In this document: piece after piece, positions 7,417-12,765 of the stretch
How the letters are laid out: every line of letters starts with the position of its first letter
Position numbering within the stretch: the first letter of the stretch is position 1
Position numbers and translations under genes: made by a program
Origin: CAYLPJ01 sp964385465
GTDB lineage: Bacteria > Planctomycetota > Phycisphaerae > SM23-33
Length of the DNA: 12,765 bases
Direction of reading: 5' to 3'
Assembly: GCA_964385465.1 (NCBI GenBank)
Contig: CAYLPJ010000093.1
Location: 1-12,765, forward strand
The notes under the pieces: generated by a model
Databases searched by the model: none
What the model saw: the letters and a program-made list of their open reading frames with translations, nothing else
Told to the model about the DNA's origin: nothing

Positions 7417-8988
7417 GTGAGCGACGAGCTACATCACGAGTGCGGCGTGGCGGCGCTGTACTGGCTGGACAAGGCGGCCTCGAGGGGCGGGCCGGCGAGC
7501 AAGGCGGTCTCGGGTGGGAATGTCTCGGCGCTGATGCCGACGGTGCTGCTGGACCTCCAGAACCGCGGGCAGCTCGCCGCGGGGCTCAGCAGCTACAACC
7601 CCGACCGCACGCAGTTGCTGGATACGTACAAGGAGGTCGGCACGGTGGCCGAGGCGTTCCGCATGGCCCACCCCGACCGGCACGAGGAAATCCTCGCCGA
7701 GTACGCCGGGCGGGCCGCCATCGGGCACACGCGCTACGCGACCTGCGGGCTGGACGACGCCCGGTACGCCCAGCCCTTCGAGCGCCACCACGGGCGGCGG
7801 TGGAAGTGGTTCACGTTCGCCTTCAACGGCCAGCTCGCCAACTACACGGAGTTGCGGGACCGCATCCTGGCCAAGCGGGACTACCACTTCACGCTGAACA
7901 CCGATACCGAGATCATCATGCACGCGCTGGCGTACCGGCTGCGGGGGGACAAGCCTCGCCCGCCGGAAGAGGTCATGCGGTCGCTGGCCAGACAGTTCGA
8001 CGGGGCGTACAACATCGCCCACCTCGACGCCAAGGGCCGCCTCTTCGTCGCCCGCGACCCGCTGGGCTTCCGCCCGCTGAGCTGGGGCGTGCAGGGGCGG
8101 CTGTTCGCGGCGGCCAGCGAGTCGGCGGCGCTGACGAACATCGGCTTCCGCGAGACGCACAGCCTCGAGCCGGGGCAGATGGCGATCGTCGAGGACGGCA
8201 CGCTTCGGTTCGAGCGGTTCGCCGAGCCTCGGCGCCCGAAGCACTGCTTCTTCGAGTGGATCTACTTCTCCGGCGTCGCCAGCACGATGGACGGCACGAG
8301 CGTGTACCTCGCCCGCGCCCGCAGCGGGCGGCGCCTGGCGGCGATGGAAGACCAGACGATGGACGACCGCTGCATCGTCGTCCCCGTCCCGGACACCGCC
8401 AAGGCCGCCGCCGACGCCTTCGCCTTCCGCCTCGGCGTCCCCAGCGTCGAGGGGCTCATCCGGAACCGCTACGTCGGGCGGACGTTCATCCAGCCGGCCG
8501 CCCTCCGCGGACGCAGCGCCCACAGCAAGTACGCCTCCCTCCCGGCCGTGATGGAGGGCAAACGGGTGTTCCTGGTGGATGACTCGATCGTCCGCTCGAC
8601 GACGATGCGCCGCCTGGCCGAGCAGGTCCGCAAGCAGGGGCGCGCCAAGGAGGTGCACGTCCGCGTGGCGTGCCCGCCGATCGTCGGGCCGTGCTTCTAC
8701 GGCATCGACATGTCGACGCTGGGCGAGCTGTTCGCCCCGGCGTTCGTCGCCGGCGGCTACGACGGCAATCCCGACGACGCCACGCAGGCCCGCATGGCCG
8801 AGGCGCTCGGCGTCGACAGCCTCCGATACCTCCACACGTCCGACCTCGGGGCCGTCCTCAACCGCGACCTCGGCGAGCTCTGCACCGGCTGCGTCACCGG
8901 CCGACACCCCACCCGCCACGGCCGCAAGCTCATGCGCCGCGCCCGGGAAAACCACGCCGCCGACCGCGAGGGGCGAACGTACGAGTAG
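7417..8988 (+). CDS. purF: Amidophosphoribosyltransferase (glutamine PRPP amidotransferase)
   Basis: A 523-residue enzyme catalysing the first committed step of purine synthesis: PRPP plus glutamine to phosphoribosylamine. The start is GTG at 7417, with GGAG six bases upstream; an in-frame ATG at 7177 is rejected because it lies inside the divergent gene. Residues 1-8 (SDELHHE after the initiator) form a propeptide whose self-removal would expose nucleophile Cys9 in ECGVA. Ntn glutaminase motifs are all present: LQNRGQ at 47-52, GHTRYAT at 103-109, NGQLAN at 137-142 and NTDTE at 161-165. RDPLGFRPL follows. The PRPP loop is VDDSIVRSTT (387-396, Asp388-Asp389). Cys277, Cys426, Cys489 and Cys492 occupy the positions of the 4Fe-4S ligands of Bacillus-type PurF. 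The arm after the propeptide is longer than in the common short PurF form. It is transcribed away from its glutaminase-less paralog across a 196-base gap. Confidence 0.95.
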   Translation: MSDELHHECGVAALYWLDKAASRGGPASKAVSGGNVSALMPTVLLDLQNRGQLAAGLSSYNPDRTQLLDTYKEVGTVAEAFRMAHPDRHEEILAEYAGRAAIGHTRYATCGLDDARYAQPFERHHGRRWKWFTFAFNGQLANYTELRDRILAKRDYHFTLNTDTEIIMHALAYRLRGDKPRPPEEVMRSLARQFDGAYNIAHLDAKGRLFVARDPLGFRPLSWGVQGRLFAAASESAALTNIGFRETHSLEPGQMAIVEDGTLRFERFAEPRRPKHCFFEWIYFSGVASTMDGTSVYLARARSGRRLAAMEDQTMDDRCIVVPVPDTAKAAADAFAFRLGVPSVEGLIRNRYVGRTFIQPAALRGRSAHSKYASLPAVMEGKRVFLVDDSIVRSTTMRRLAEQVRKQGRAKEVHVRVACPPIVGPCFYGIDMSTLGELFAPAFVAGGYDGNPDDATQARMAEALGVDSLRYLHTSDLGAVLNRDLGELCTGCVTGRHPTRHGRKLMRRARENHAADREGRTYE

Positions 8989-9017
8989 CCCCGGCCGCGC
9001 CCGCGCCGGCGGGGGGC

Positions 9018-9023
9018 TACAAT
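9018..9023 (+). promoter_or_regulatory. Possible -10 box before the flavin-reductase-like gene
   Basis: TACAAT (5 of 6 to TATAAT) lies 21 bases before the ATG at 9045. A start near 9030 would place the ribosome site at the very 5' end of the mRNA. No -35 box is visible. Read-through from purF, 56 bases upstream, is the alternative. Confidence 0.25.
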
Positions 9024-9044
9024 GCCGTGGAGGTGTATACGAAC

Positions 9045-9575
9045 ATGGTCAGGCTGCGGGTCGAGTACACGGCGCATTACGAGGCGGTCATGCGGGCGCT
9101 GACGTCGCACGGGCTCCTGCTGGGCAGTTGCGACGCCGCGGGCCGGCCGAACGTGATGACCATCGGCTGGGGGGCCCTTGGCAGCCTGTGGGGCGAGCCG
9201 ATATGGACCGTGCTGGTCCGCCCGAAGCGCTACACGTTCCGGTGCATCGAGCACACCGGCTGCTTCACCGTGAACGTCCCGACCGCGGCGTTGGGCTGGG
9301 CGTGCATCCGCGCCGGGAGCGTCCGGGGGGAGGCGCGGGACGCCTTCGAGGCCGCGGGCCTCACGCCGGCAAAGGCCCGCAGCGTCCTGGCGCCGGTGGT
9401 CGAGGAGTGCCCTGTCGTCTACGAATGCCAGGTCGTCCACAGCAACGACGTGCTGCCCAACCGCCTGGCCGATGACCTGTCCGGACTGTATGTTGACCAC
9501 GAGCCGCATCGGATGTACCACGGGAGAATCCTGGCGGCCCGGGCCGCCGACGACGCGGCGGAGCAGCTCGCCTGA
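9045..9575 (+). CDS. Flavin reductase-like / flavoredoxin family protein
   Basis: A 176-residue FMN-binding split-barrel protein. ATG at 9045 was chosen because GGAGGT (9029-9034) precedes it and conserved sequence starts just after. Residues 27-80 carry the family pattern: GSCDAAGRPNVMTIGW, WTVLVRPKRYTF, then TGCFTVNVP. This block forms the FMN phosphate- and isoalloxazine-binding strands. The family includes flavoredoxins of anaerobes and the reductase components of two-component oxygenases. The nearest feel is flavoredoxin, a soluble electron carrier or flavin reductase using NAD(P)H or reduced partners. No signal peptide is present, so it should be cytoplasmic. It lies 56 bases after purF and 43 bases before an exported protein; neither neighbour explains its job. 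Family assignment is good; the partner is unknown. Confidence 0.88.
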   Translation: MVRLRVEYTAHYEAVMRALTSHGLLLGSCDAAGRPNVMTIGWGALGSLWGEPIWTVLVRPKRYTFRCIEHTGCFTVNVPTAALGWACIRAGSVRGEARDAFEAAGLTPAKARSVLAPVVEECPVVYECQVVHSNDVLPNRLADDLSGLYVDHEPHRMYHGRILAARAADDAAEQLA

Positions 9576-9618
9576 GCCCCGCCGCCCCGGGCGCCGAAGG
9601 CGAAGGCGGAGGCCCTCC

Positions 9619-10458
9619 ATGCGTTGGATCACGGCGTCGGGCGCGAGCGTGCTGCTGGGGCTGCTGACGGCCCTTGCCGCGGGGAAAGTCGAACTCCGCG
9701 AGGACCCCCCCCCGGTGCCCGCGCCCAAGCCGGGGACCGTCCGCGGGAGCATCACCCCGGCCGGGAAGGTCCGCTCGATCGCCGCCGTCTCCCGCCACAC
9801 GCTCAAGGAATACCGCCCGGCGAGCTTCGACAAGGACACCGGGAGGTTCGCCTTCGCCGACCTGCCAGGCGACGCCGCCTACGACCTGCGCGTGACCACC
9901 GCCGACGGGCGGACGATCGAGGGCATCGACCTGTCGTGGATCGAGGCCCGGATGGTCCGCCTCGCCGCCGCCCGCAGGAAGCAGCTCGGCCTGCCCCCCG
10001 AGCGGGCCCGGGCGTTCACCGAGCAGGACGCCAACGCGATCCTCAAGTGGGTGGCCGACTGGAAGGACTTCATGGAGATCAAGCGCGTGCTCTACCTCAA
10101 GGGGCACGGCAAGCGGGCGACGGTCCTCGTCGAGCTGCTGCGGACGCGGGAGTTCCACGCCGCCAAGGGGGCGCTGGTCTGGCGGGTCGAGCTGTGGTAC
10201 TTCCGCGACGAGTTCGGCGGCTGGGACCGCCTGCCCAACGCCGAGCGCGTCCTCCACCGCGAGCGGATCATGCCCGCGAAGTGGCGGACCATCCACGTCG
10301 AGTACTACCCCGAGCTCAGCGCCTACATCGACCCGCGGGGGCAGTGCGACCCAGTCCATTTCAAGCTCCCCGCCGAGCCGGACCTCAGCCGCGGGCGACC
10401 TGCCGGCACGCCGCCGGAGGTCGAGACCAAGCCGCACATCCTCGGCGTGGAGAACTAG
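9619..10458 (+). CDS. Exported protein of unknown function with a carboxypeptidase-regulatory-like domain
   Basis: A 279-residue protein I do not recognise. ATG at 9619 has GGAGG six bases upstream. Residues 1-21 form a signal peptide (Arg2, hydrophobic SVLLGLLTALAA core, Ala-x-Ala end). A Pro-rich linker (about 29-38) follows. Residues about 39-105 (GTVRGSITPAGKVR through GRFAFADLPGDAAYDLRV) resemble the beta-sandwich of carboxypeptidase-regulatory-like or DUF4198-type domains: strand, turn, 'tGrFaFadLpgdaaYdL'. The C-terminal half is charged and aromatic (KWVADWKDFMEIKRVLYLKG, then WRVELWYFRDEFGGWDRLP) with no catalytic motif I can name. One cysteine remains after the signal (Cys243). It should be periplasmic or extracytoplasmic. 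The 43-base gap to the upstream flavin-reductase gene suggests shared transcription. Confidence 0.85.
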   Translation: MRWITASGASVLLGLLTALAAGKVELREDPPPVPAPKPGTVRGSITPAGKVRSIAAVSRHTLKEYRPASFDKDTGRFAFADLPGDAAYDLRVTTADGRTIEGIDLSWIEARMVRLAAARRKQLGLPPERARAFTEQDANAILKWVADWKDFMEIKRVLYLKGHGKRATVLVELLRTREFHAAKGALVWRVELWYFRDEFGGWDRLPNAERVLHRERIMPAKWRTIHVEYYPELSAYIDPRGQCDPVHFKLPAEPDLSRGRPAGTPPEVETKPHILGVEN

Positions 10459-10471
10459 CATGTGCCCGTTC

Positions 10472-10495
10472 TGTCCACCCTTGTGACGGTGGACA
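10472..10495. repeat. Perfect 8-bp inverted repeat, left end of the element
   Basis: TGTCCACC (10472-10479) and GGTGGACA (10488-10495) pair perfectly around an 8-base loop, cttgtgac. TGTCCACC recurs in the same orientation at 10556-10563, and its reverse core GGACAC recurs at 10575. This fits a repeat family rather than a terminator, since no T-run follows. Confidence 0.6.
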
Positions 10496-10496
10496 C

Positions 10497-10529
10497 ATGG
10501 CAAGAGCAATCGCTATAAATTACGAATAA
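10497..10529 (+). pseudogene. N-terminal remnant of a REP-associated (Y1) transposase
   Basis: ATG at 10497 opens a frame reading MARAIAINYE, then TAA. RAYT transposases commonly begin MARxxRIxYxGAxYHV, so the ten residues look like the conserved start of the family, ending before the catalytic HUH and Tyr parts. Codons are AT-rich (GCA, AGA, ATA, AAT, GAA), unlike every gene around it. The left hairpin ends one base before the ATG. Ten residues are too few for certainty. Confidence 0.35.
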
Positions 10530-10574
10530 AATTAGACTTACAATAAAAACACGTTTGTCCACCCCAGCGGACGG

Positions 10575-10589
10575 GGACACAGAGTGTCC
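10575..10589. repeat. Perfect 6-bp inverted repeat GGACAC/GTGTCC, right end of the element
   Basis: GGACAC (10575-10580) and GTGTCC (10584-10589) are separated by AGA. They share the GGACA/TGTCC core with the left-end hairpin. They may form the right-end hairpin together with TGTCC at 10556-10560. Confidence 0.5.
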
Positions 10590-10592
10590 AGG

Positions 10593-10632
10593 GGTATATA
10601 CCGTATGTGTCTACAGGGTAATGACCCTATAG
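10593..10632. repeat. GGTATATACC palindrome and CTAcAGGGT hairpin
   Basis: GGTATATACC (10593-10602) is a perfect 10-base palindrome. Ten bases later, CTA-c-AGGGT (10611-10619) and ACCCT-a-TAG (10624-10632) pair with one mismatch around the loop AATG. The hairpin is the strongest secondary structure between the convergent genes and could act as a Rho-assisted terminator or belong to the mobile element. Neither role can be shown. Confidence 0.45.
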
Positions 10633-10779
10633 CCCTCCTCCCCGCGAGAGGCGGCGCCGGGGTGCATTTCAACATGCCGATCGAGATTGCACGCCCGGGG
10701 CCTGTCCCGGCCGAGGGGGGCGGCGGGCGGTGCGCCCGGGTCGCGTGGACACGTTCGGGGGGCCGGGGGCGGGCGGCGG

Positions 10780-11691
10780 TCAGGGGGACGGGGCGAGGTG
10801 CTCGACGAACGCCAGGGGGAGGTAGTTCAGCAGGTCGGTGGCGATCAGGGAGTGCTGGCCGAGCTGGGCGGCGGCGAGATCGCCGGCGCGCCCGTGGAGG
10901 TGGGCGGCGAGTCGGGCGGCGTCGAAGGGCGCCAGTTGCTGGCCCAGCAGGGCCGCGGTCAGGCCGGTGAGCACGTCCCCGGTCCCCCCCGAGGCCAGGC
11001 CGGGGTTGCCCGTGGCGTTGACGGCCAGGCGCGCGCCGTCGGTGACGACCGTGCCCGCGCCCTTGAGCACCAGCACGAACGCCGGTGCGGTGTCGCCCTC
11101 GGCCTGCCCGGCCCAGTGCCGGACGGCCTCGGCGGCGGCGGCGGCCCGGTCGGCCTGGATGTCCTTGATCGACCGCCCGGTCAGACGGGCGAACTCCCCG
11201 GGGTGGGGGGTGAGCACGAGGGGGCAGCAGCGCATGGCGGCCCAGCCGTCGATGCGGGCGAGGTTGTTCAGCCCGTCGGCATCGAGCACCAGCGGGCGGT
11301 GCTGGCCCAGCGCCGCCAGGAGGAGGTCGCGCTGGCGGGTCCCGACGGCCAGGCCCGGGCCGAGGGCGATGGCGTCGGCCTTCTCGGCGGCGTCGCGGAA
11401 CTCCCCGACGGCCCGGGGGGCCAGCTCGCCGCTGCTCTCGCAGGCCAGGGGCACGGAGGTCGCGCAGGGGCACAACCCGGCGACGGTCCGCTGGATCGTC
11501 TCCGGCGTTGCGAAGGTCACCAGCCCCGCGCCCCCGCGAAGGGCCGCGTTGGCCGACAGCGCCGGCGCCCCGATCATCCCCCGCGAGCCGCCGACGACGA
11601 GCACCCGCCCGTAATCGCCCTTGTGCCCCGCCCGGTCGCGCGGCGGCAGGACGGGCAGTTCCTCGATCCGTGTGGCGTTCTCGTCGGTCAT
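10780..11691 (-). CDS. nnrD: ADP/ATP-dependent (S)-NAD(P)H-hydrate dehydratase
   Basis: A 303-residue YjeF C-terminal-type (ribokinase-fold) protein that uses ADP or ATP to dehydrate damaged NAD(P)H hydrates back to NAD(P)H. The start is ATG at 11691, overlapping the TGA of the upstream larB gene (ATGA), with GGGAGAG just upstream. Family motifs in order: HKGDYGRVLVVGGSRGMIGA near residues 23-42; ALGPGLAVG; LDADGLNNL; TPHPGEFARLTG with His163; VLKGAGTVV; and NATGNPGLASGGTGDVLTG, where Asp239 is the catalytic Asp of the GTGD motif. HLHGRAGDLA follows near the end. Length fits the stand-alone dehydratase. The N-terminal NnrE epimerase domain found in many bifunctional proteins is absent, so the epimerase must be elsewhere or missing. 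It is very probably translated from the larB mRNA. Confidence 0.94.
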   Translation of the reverse strand: MTDENATRIEELPVLPPRDRAGHKGDYGRVLVVGGSRGMIGAPALSANAALRGGAGLVTFATPETIQRTVAGLCPCATSVPLACESSGELAPRAVGEFRDAAEKADAIALGPGLAVGTRQRDLLLAALGQHRPLVLDADGLNNLARIDGWAAMRCCPLVLTPHPGEFARLTGRSIKDIQADRAAAAAEAVRHWAGQAEGDTAPAFVLVLKGAGTVVTDGARLAVNATGNPGLASGGTGDVLTGLTAALLGQQLAPFDAARLAAHLHGRAGDLAAAQLGQHSLIATDLLNYLPLAFVEHLAPSP

Positions 11692-12500
11692 GGTCTCTCC
11701 CGGGGCCCTGCCGGCGGCGGCCCGTCCGCTGCGCCGCCCCGCGGCGGCCCGGCGGCCGAGCGGTTGATCAGCGAGGCGATGTACCCGCCGGCGAACCCGT
11801 TGTCGATGTTCACGGCACAGACATTGCTCGCGCAACTGTTGAGCATCGCCAGCAGCGCCGCCAGCCCGCCGAAGCTCGCGCCGTAGCCGATGGACGTCGG
11901 CACCGCCAGCACCGGCACGCTCACCAGCCCGCCGACCACGCTGGCCAGCGCCCCCTCCATCCCGGCGACCACCACCAGCACGTTGGCGTGCTGGAGCTGC
12001 TCGCCGTGGGCCAGCAGGCGGTGAATGCCCGCCACGCCCACATCGTAGTGCGTCGTGACGTGCTGATCGAGCACCTCGGCCGTGACGCGGGCCTCCTCGG
12101 CGACGGGCAGGTCGCTGGTCCCCGCCGAGACGACCGCGATGTGCCCGACCGGCTCGGGCGGCTCGCCCTGGCGGAGGGTGATGGCGCGGGCGAGCTCGTG
12201 GTACTCGATCCCGTCGATGCCCGCGGCGACGGCGTCGCGGACCTCCGGCCCGGCGCGGGTGGCCAGGACGTTCTGGCCCGTCTCGGCCAGGCGGCGGAAG
12301 ATCTCGCGAACCTGCTCGGGCGTCTTGCCCGGGCAGAAGATGACCTCCGGCACGCCGCAGCGCAGCGCGCGGTGGTGGTCGACGGTGGCGAACCCGATGG
12401 ACTCGAACGGCATCCGCCGCAGCCGGGCGACGGCGTCGTCGGTGCCCATCCGACCGGCCCGAACGGCCTCGAGCATCTCGCGAAGGCTCTTCTCGTTCAT
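11688..12500 (-). CDS. larB: Nickel pincer cofactor biosynthesis protein LarB (NaAD carboxylase/hydrolase)
   Basis: A 270-residue protein. LarB carboxylates the pyridinium ring of nicotinic acid adenine dinucleotide and cleaves its phosphoanhydride, the first step toward the nickel-pincer nucleotide of lactate racemase (LarA). Family stretches: VDHHRALRCGVPEVIFCPGKTPEQV in the N-terminal part; NVLATRAGPE; then a PurE-like domain with VSAGTSDLPVAEEARVTAE, YDVGVAGIHRLL, VVVAGMEGALASVVGG, VPTSIGYGASFGG, AMLNSCASNV and NIDNGFAGGY. Cys223 in NSCA matches by position the nucleophilic Cys221 known for Lactobacillus plantarum LarB. An upstream ATG at 12506 lies directly against the Shine-Dalgarno, so ATG 12500 is preferred. 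The last 20 residues are a Pro/Gly-rich tail overlapping nnrD. LarC, LarE and LarA are not in the window, so whether the full pathway exists is open. Confidence 0.95.
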   Translation of the reverse strand: MNEKSLREMLEAVRAGRMGTDDAVARLRRMPFESIGFATVDHHRALRCGVPEVIFCPGKTPEQVREIFRRLAETGQNVLATRAGPEVRDAVAAGIDGIEYHELARAITLRQGEPPEPVGHIAVVSAGTSDLPVAEEARVTAEVLDQHVTTHYDVGVAGIHRLLAHGEQLQHANVLVVVAGMEGALASVVGGLVSVPVLAVPTSIGYGASFGGLAALLAMLNSCASNVCAVNIDNGFAGGYIASLINRSAAGPPRGGAADGPPPAGPRERP

Positions 12501-12506
12501 CGGCAT

Positions 12507-12511
12507 CCCTC
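12507..12511 (-). promoter_or_regulatory. Ribosome binding site deciding the larB start
   Basis: On the minus strand GAGGG lies immediately before the upstream ATG (12506) and six bases before the second ATG (12500). Only the second has usable spacing, so translation should begin MNEKS rather than MPMNEKS. Confidence 0.55.
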
Positions 12512-12534
12512 GAATGCGTTGTGGCGCTCGGGGG

Positions 12535-12540
12535 ATTCTA
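12535..12540 (-). promoter_or_regulatory. Probable -10 box of the larB-nnrD operon
   Basis: TAGAAT (5 of 6 to TATAAT) on the minus strand, 34 bases before the larB start. No good -35 is found 15-18 bases upstream (the region reads TGCGTTCGGG). Start-site position near 12527 is inferred. Confidence 0.4.
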
Positions 12541-12652
12541 GCAGCCCGGCCGGCCCGAACGCACGCGTTTGTGCCCCCCGCCCCCGCGCCCCGCGGCGGG
12601 CGCGGGCCGCCTTCGCGACCGGCGCCGCCACGCTTGCCGCGACGCCCTCGGT

Positions 12653-12700
12653 GTGTCGGCGCCCCGCATTGGCGAGCAAAATCGCCGCCCCGGCCGACAC
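12653..12700. repeat. Nested inverted repeat upstream of larB
   Basis: GTGTCGGC (12653-12660) and GCCGACAC (12693-12700) are perfect 8-base inverted copies. Inside them GGCGA (12671-12675) and TCGCC (12682-12686) form a second stem around gcaaaa. The structure lies between the larB promoter and a possible divergent gene at 12738. It could be a two-site operator or a transcript structure; the function is unknown. Confidence 0.4.
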
Positions 12701-12737
12701 CCTCCAGACTCCGCGTCGCGCCCTGTGGAGTGAAGAT

Positions 12738-12765
12738 ATGAAAGCGCGGCTCCATTCGTCAGTCT
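12738..12765 (+). CDS. Possible start of a plus-strand gene running out of the window
   Basis: ATG at 12738 is preceded by GGAG (12727-12730) seven bases upstream and reads MKARLHSSV to the window end without a stop. Local AT content rises just before it (GAAGATATG), typical of a translation start. Nine codons give no hint of function. The frame could also be chance. Confidence 0.3.

Larger units (their letters stand above)
10472..10589 (+). mobile_element. Remnant or non-autonomous element of REP/RAYT (Y1 transposase) type
   Basis: The island is bounded by TGTCC/GGACA-type inverted repeats: a perfect 8-bp hairpin at the left (10472-10495) and repeats at the right (TGTCC at 10556-10560, GGACAC-aga-GTGTCC at 10575-10589). 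The middle is AT-rich, in sharp contrast to its surroundings. Just after the left hairpin a 10-codon reading frame begins like a REP-associated tyrosine transposase. I infer a miniature element formed by internal deletion, or a decayed copy. Boundaries are approximate. Confidence 0.45.
10459..10779. other. 321-base intergenic region between convergent genes, with an AT-rich repeat island
   Basis: The left part (10472 to about 10632) holds inverted repeats and an AT-rich stretch (about 10505-10556), described separately. The right part (10633-10779) is again very GC-rich and shows no coding signal. It has only short GC stems such as CCGGG/CCCGG at 10695-10710, without a T-run. Since the genes on both sides point into this gap, termination must occur here, but no classical intrinsic terminator is visible. 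Confidence 0.6.

Noticed and set aside
5811..8582. 923-codon plus-strand open frame across both purF genes
   Set aside because: It runs antisense to one PurF and out of frame through the other, and the translation has no family features.
7429..8955. 508-codon minus-strand open frame opposite the intact purF
   Set aside because: Codon-phase mirror of purF. Composition is Arg/Val/Asp/Gly-rich without motifs.
8989..9016. GC-rich stem after purF as a terminator
   Set aside because: Only CCCCG/CGGGG pairs well and no T-run follows. Read-through into the next gene is as likely.
11692..11835. N-terminal extension of NnrD to an upstream ATG at 11835
   Set aside because: The extra residues are Arg/Ala-rich and come from the overlapping larB frame. 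The ATG at 11691 has a ribosome site and an ATGA overlap.
11688..12500. Reading the LarB gene as purE (AIR carboxylase)
   Set aside because: The C-terminal half is PurE-like, but the N-terminal VDHHRALRCGVPEVIF block and the NSCA cysteine are LarB features, and the length is well above that of PurE.
12501..12755. N-terminal extension of LarB to an upstream ATG at 12755
   Set aside because: The extension has no similarity to LarB, is Gly/Arg-rich, and covers the predicted promoter and an inverted repeat.
1..12765. CRISPR arrays, tRNA and rRNA genes
   Set aside because: No regularly spaced direct repeats, no T-loop (GGTTCRAATCC-like) sequence with a matching acceptor stem and no rRNA-like stretches were seen on either strand.

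Overview
The window is very GC-rich (roughly 70% by eye) and densely coded. The best guess for the host is an anaerobic planctomycete-like bacterium, possibly of the Phycisphaerae. This rests on a giant signal-peptide surface protein with autotransporter-type beta-strand repeats plus laminin-G-like and PA14-like modules, the co-occurrence of two PurF paralogs, a LarB gene and a flavoredoxin-like gene. The lineage is inference; no rRNA or tRNA gene was seen.

Layout, left to right. Positions 1-3540 (minus strand) hold the first 1180 codons of a secreted beta-helical protein whose C-terminus lies outside the window. It is preceded by a 294-base gap (3541-3834) with a near-consensus sigma70 promoter and a leader of about 230 nt. 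Next on the minus strand is a two-gene unit with an ATGA overlap: a PurF-like phosphoribosyltransferase (5763-7220) followed by a cytoplasmic S9 prolyl-oligopeptidase-family peptidase (3835-5766). A 196-base divergent control region (7221-7416) separates this unit from a second, apparently complete PurF (7417-8988, plus strand). A flavin-reductase-like protein (9045-9575) and an exported protein of unknown function (9619-10458) follow on the plus strand with short gaps. The 321-base gap 10459-10779 contains an AT-rich island flanked by TGTCC/GGACA inverted repeats. It carries a 10-codon reading frame resembling the start of a REP-associated (Y1) transposase, and it looks like a decayed or non-autonomous element. 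The right end is a minus-strand pair with another ATGA overlap: LarB (11688-12500), then NAD(P)H-hydrate dehydratase NnrD (10780-11691). A plus-strand gene may begin at 12738 and run out of the window.

How the genes fit together. The plus-strand PurF keeps the whole glutaminase machinery: an 8-residue propeptide before Cys9, and the GHTRYAT, NGQLAN and NTDTE motifs. It also keeps the PRPP loop and four Fe-S-type cysteines, so it should make phosphoribosylamine from glutamine and PRPP in purine synthesis. The divergent paralog keeps the PRPP loop and the same cysteines but has lost the N-terminal Cys and the glutamine-binding motifs. It is predicted to be glutaminase-dead and may use ammonia, partner with the intact copy, or regulate it. 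This pair, with its shared control region and the translationally coupled peptidase, is the most interesting part of the window. LarB and NnrD both act on nicotinamide-type dinucleotides (NaAD for the nickel-pincer cofactor, and hydrated NAD(P)H), so their coupling is chemically suggestive.
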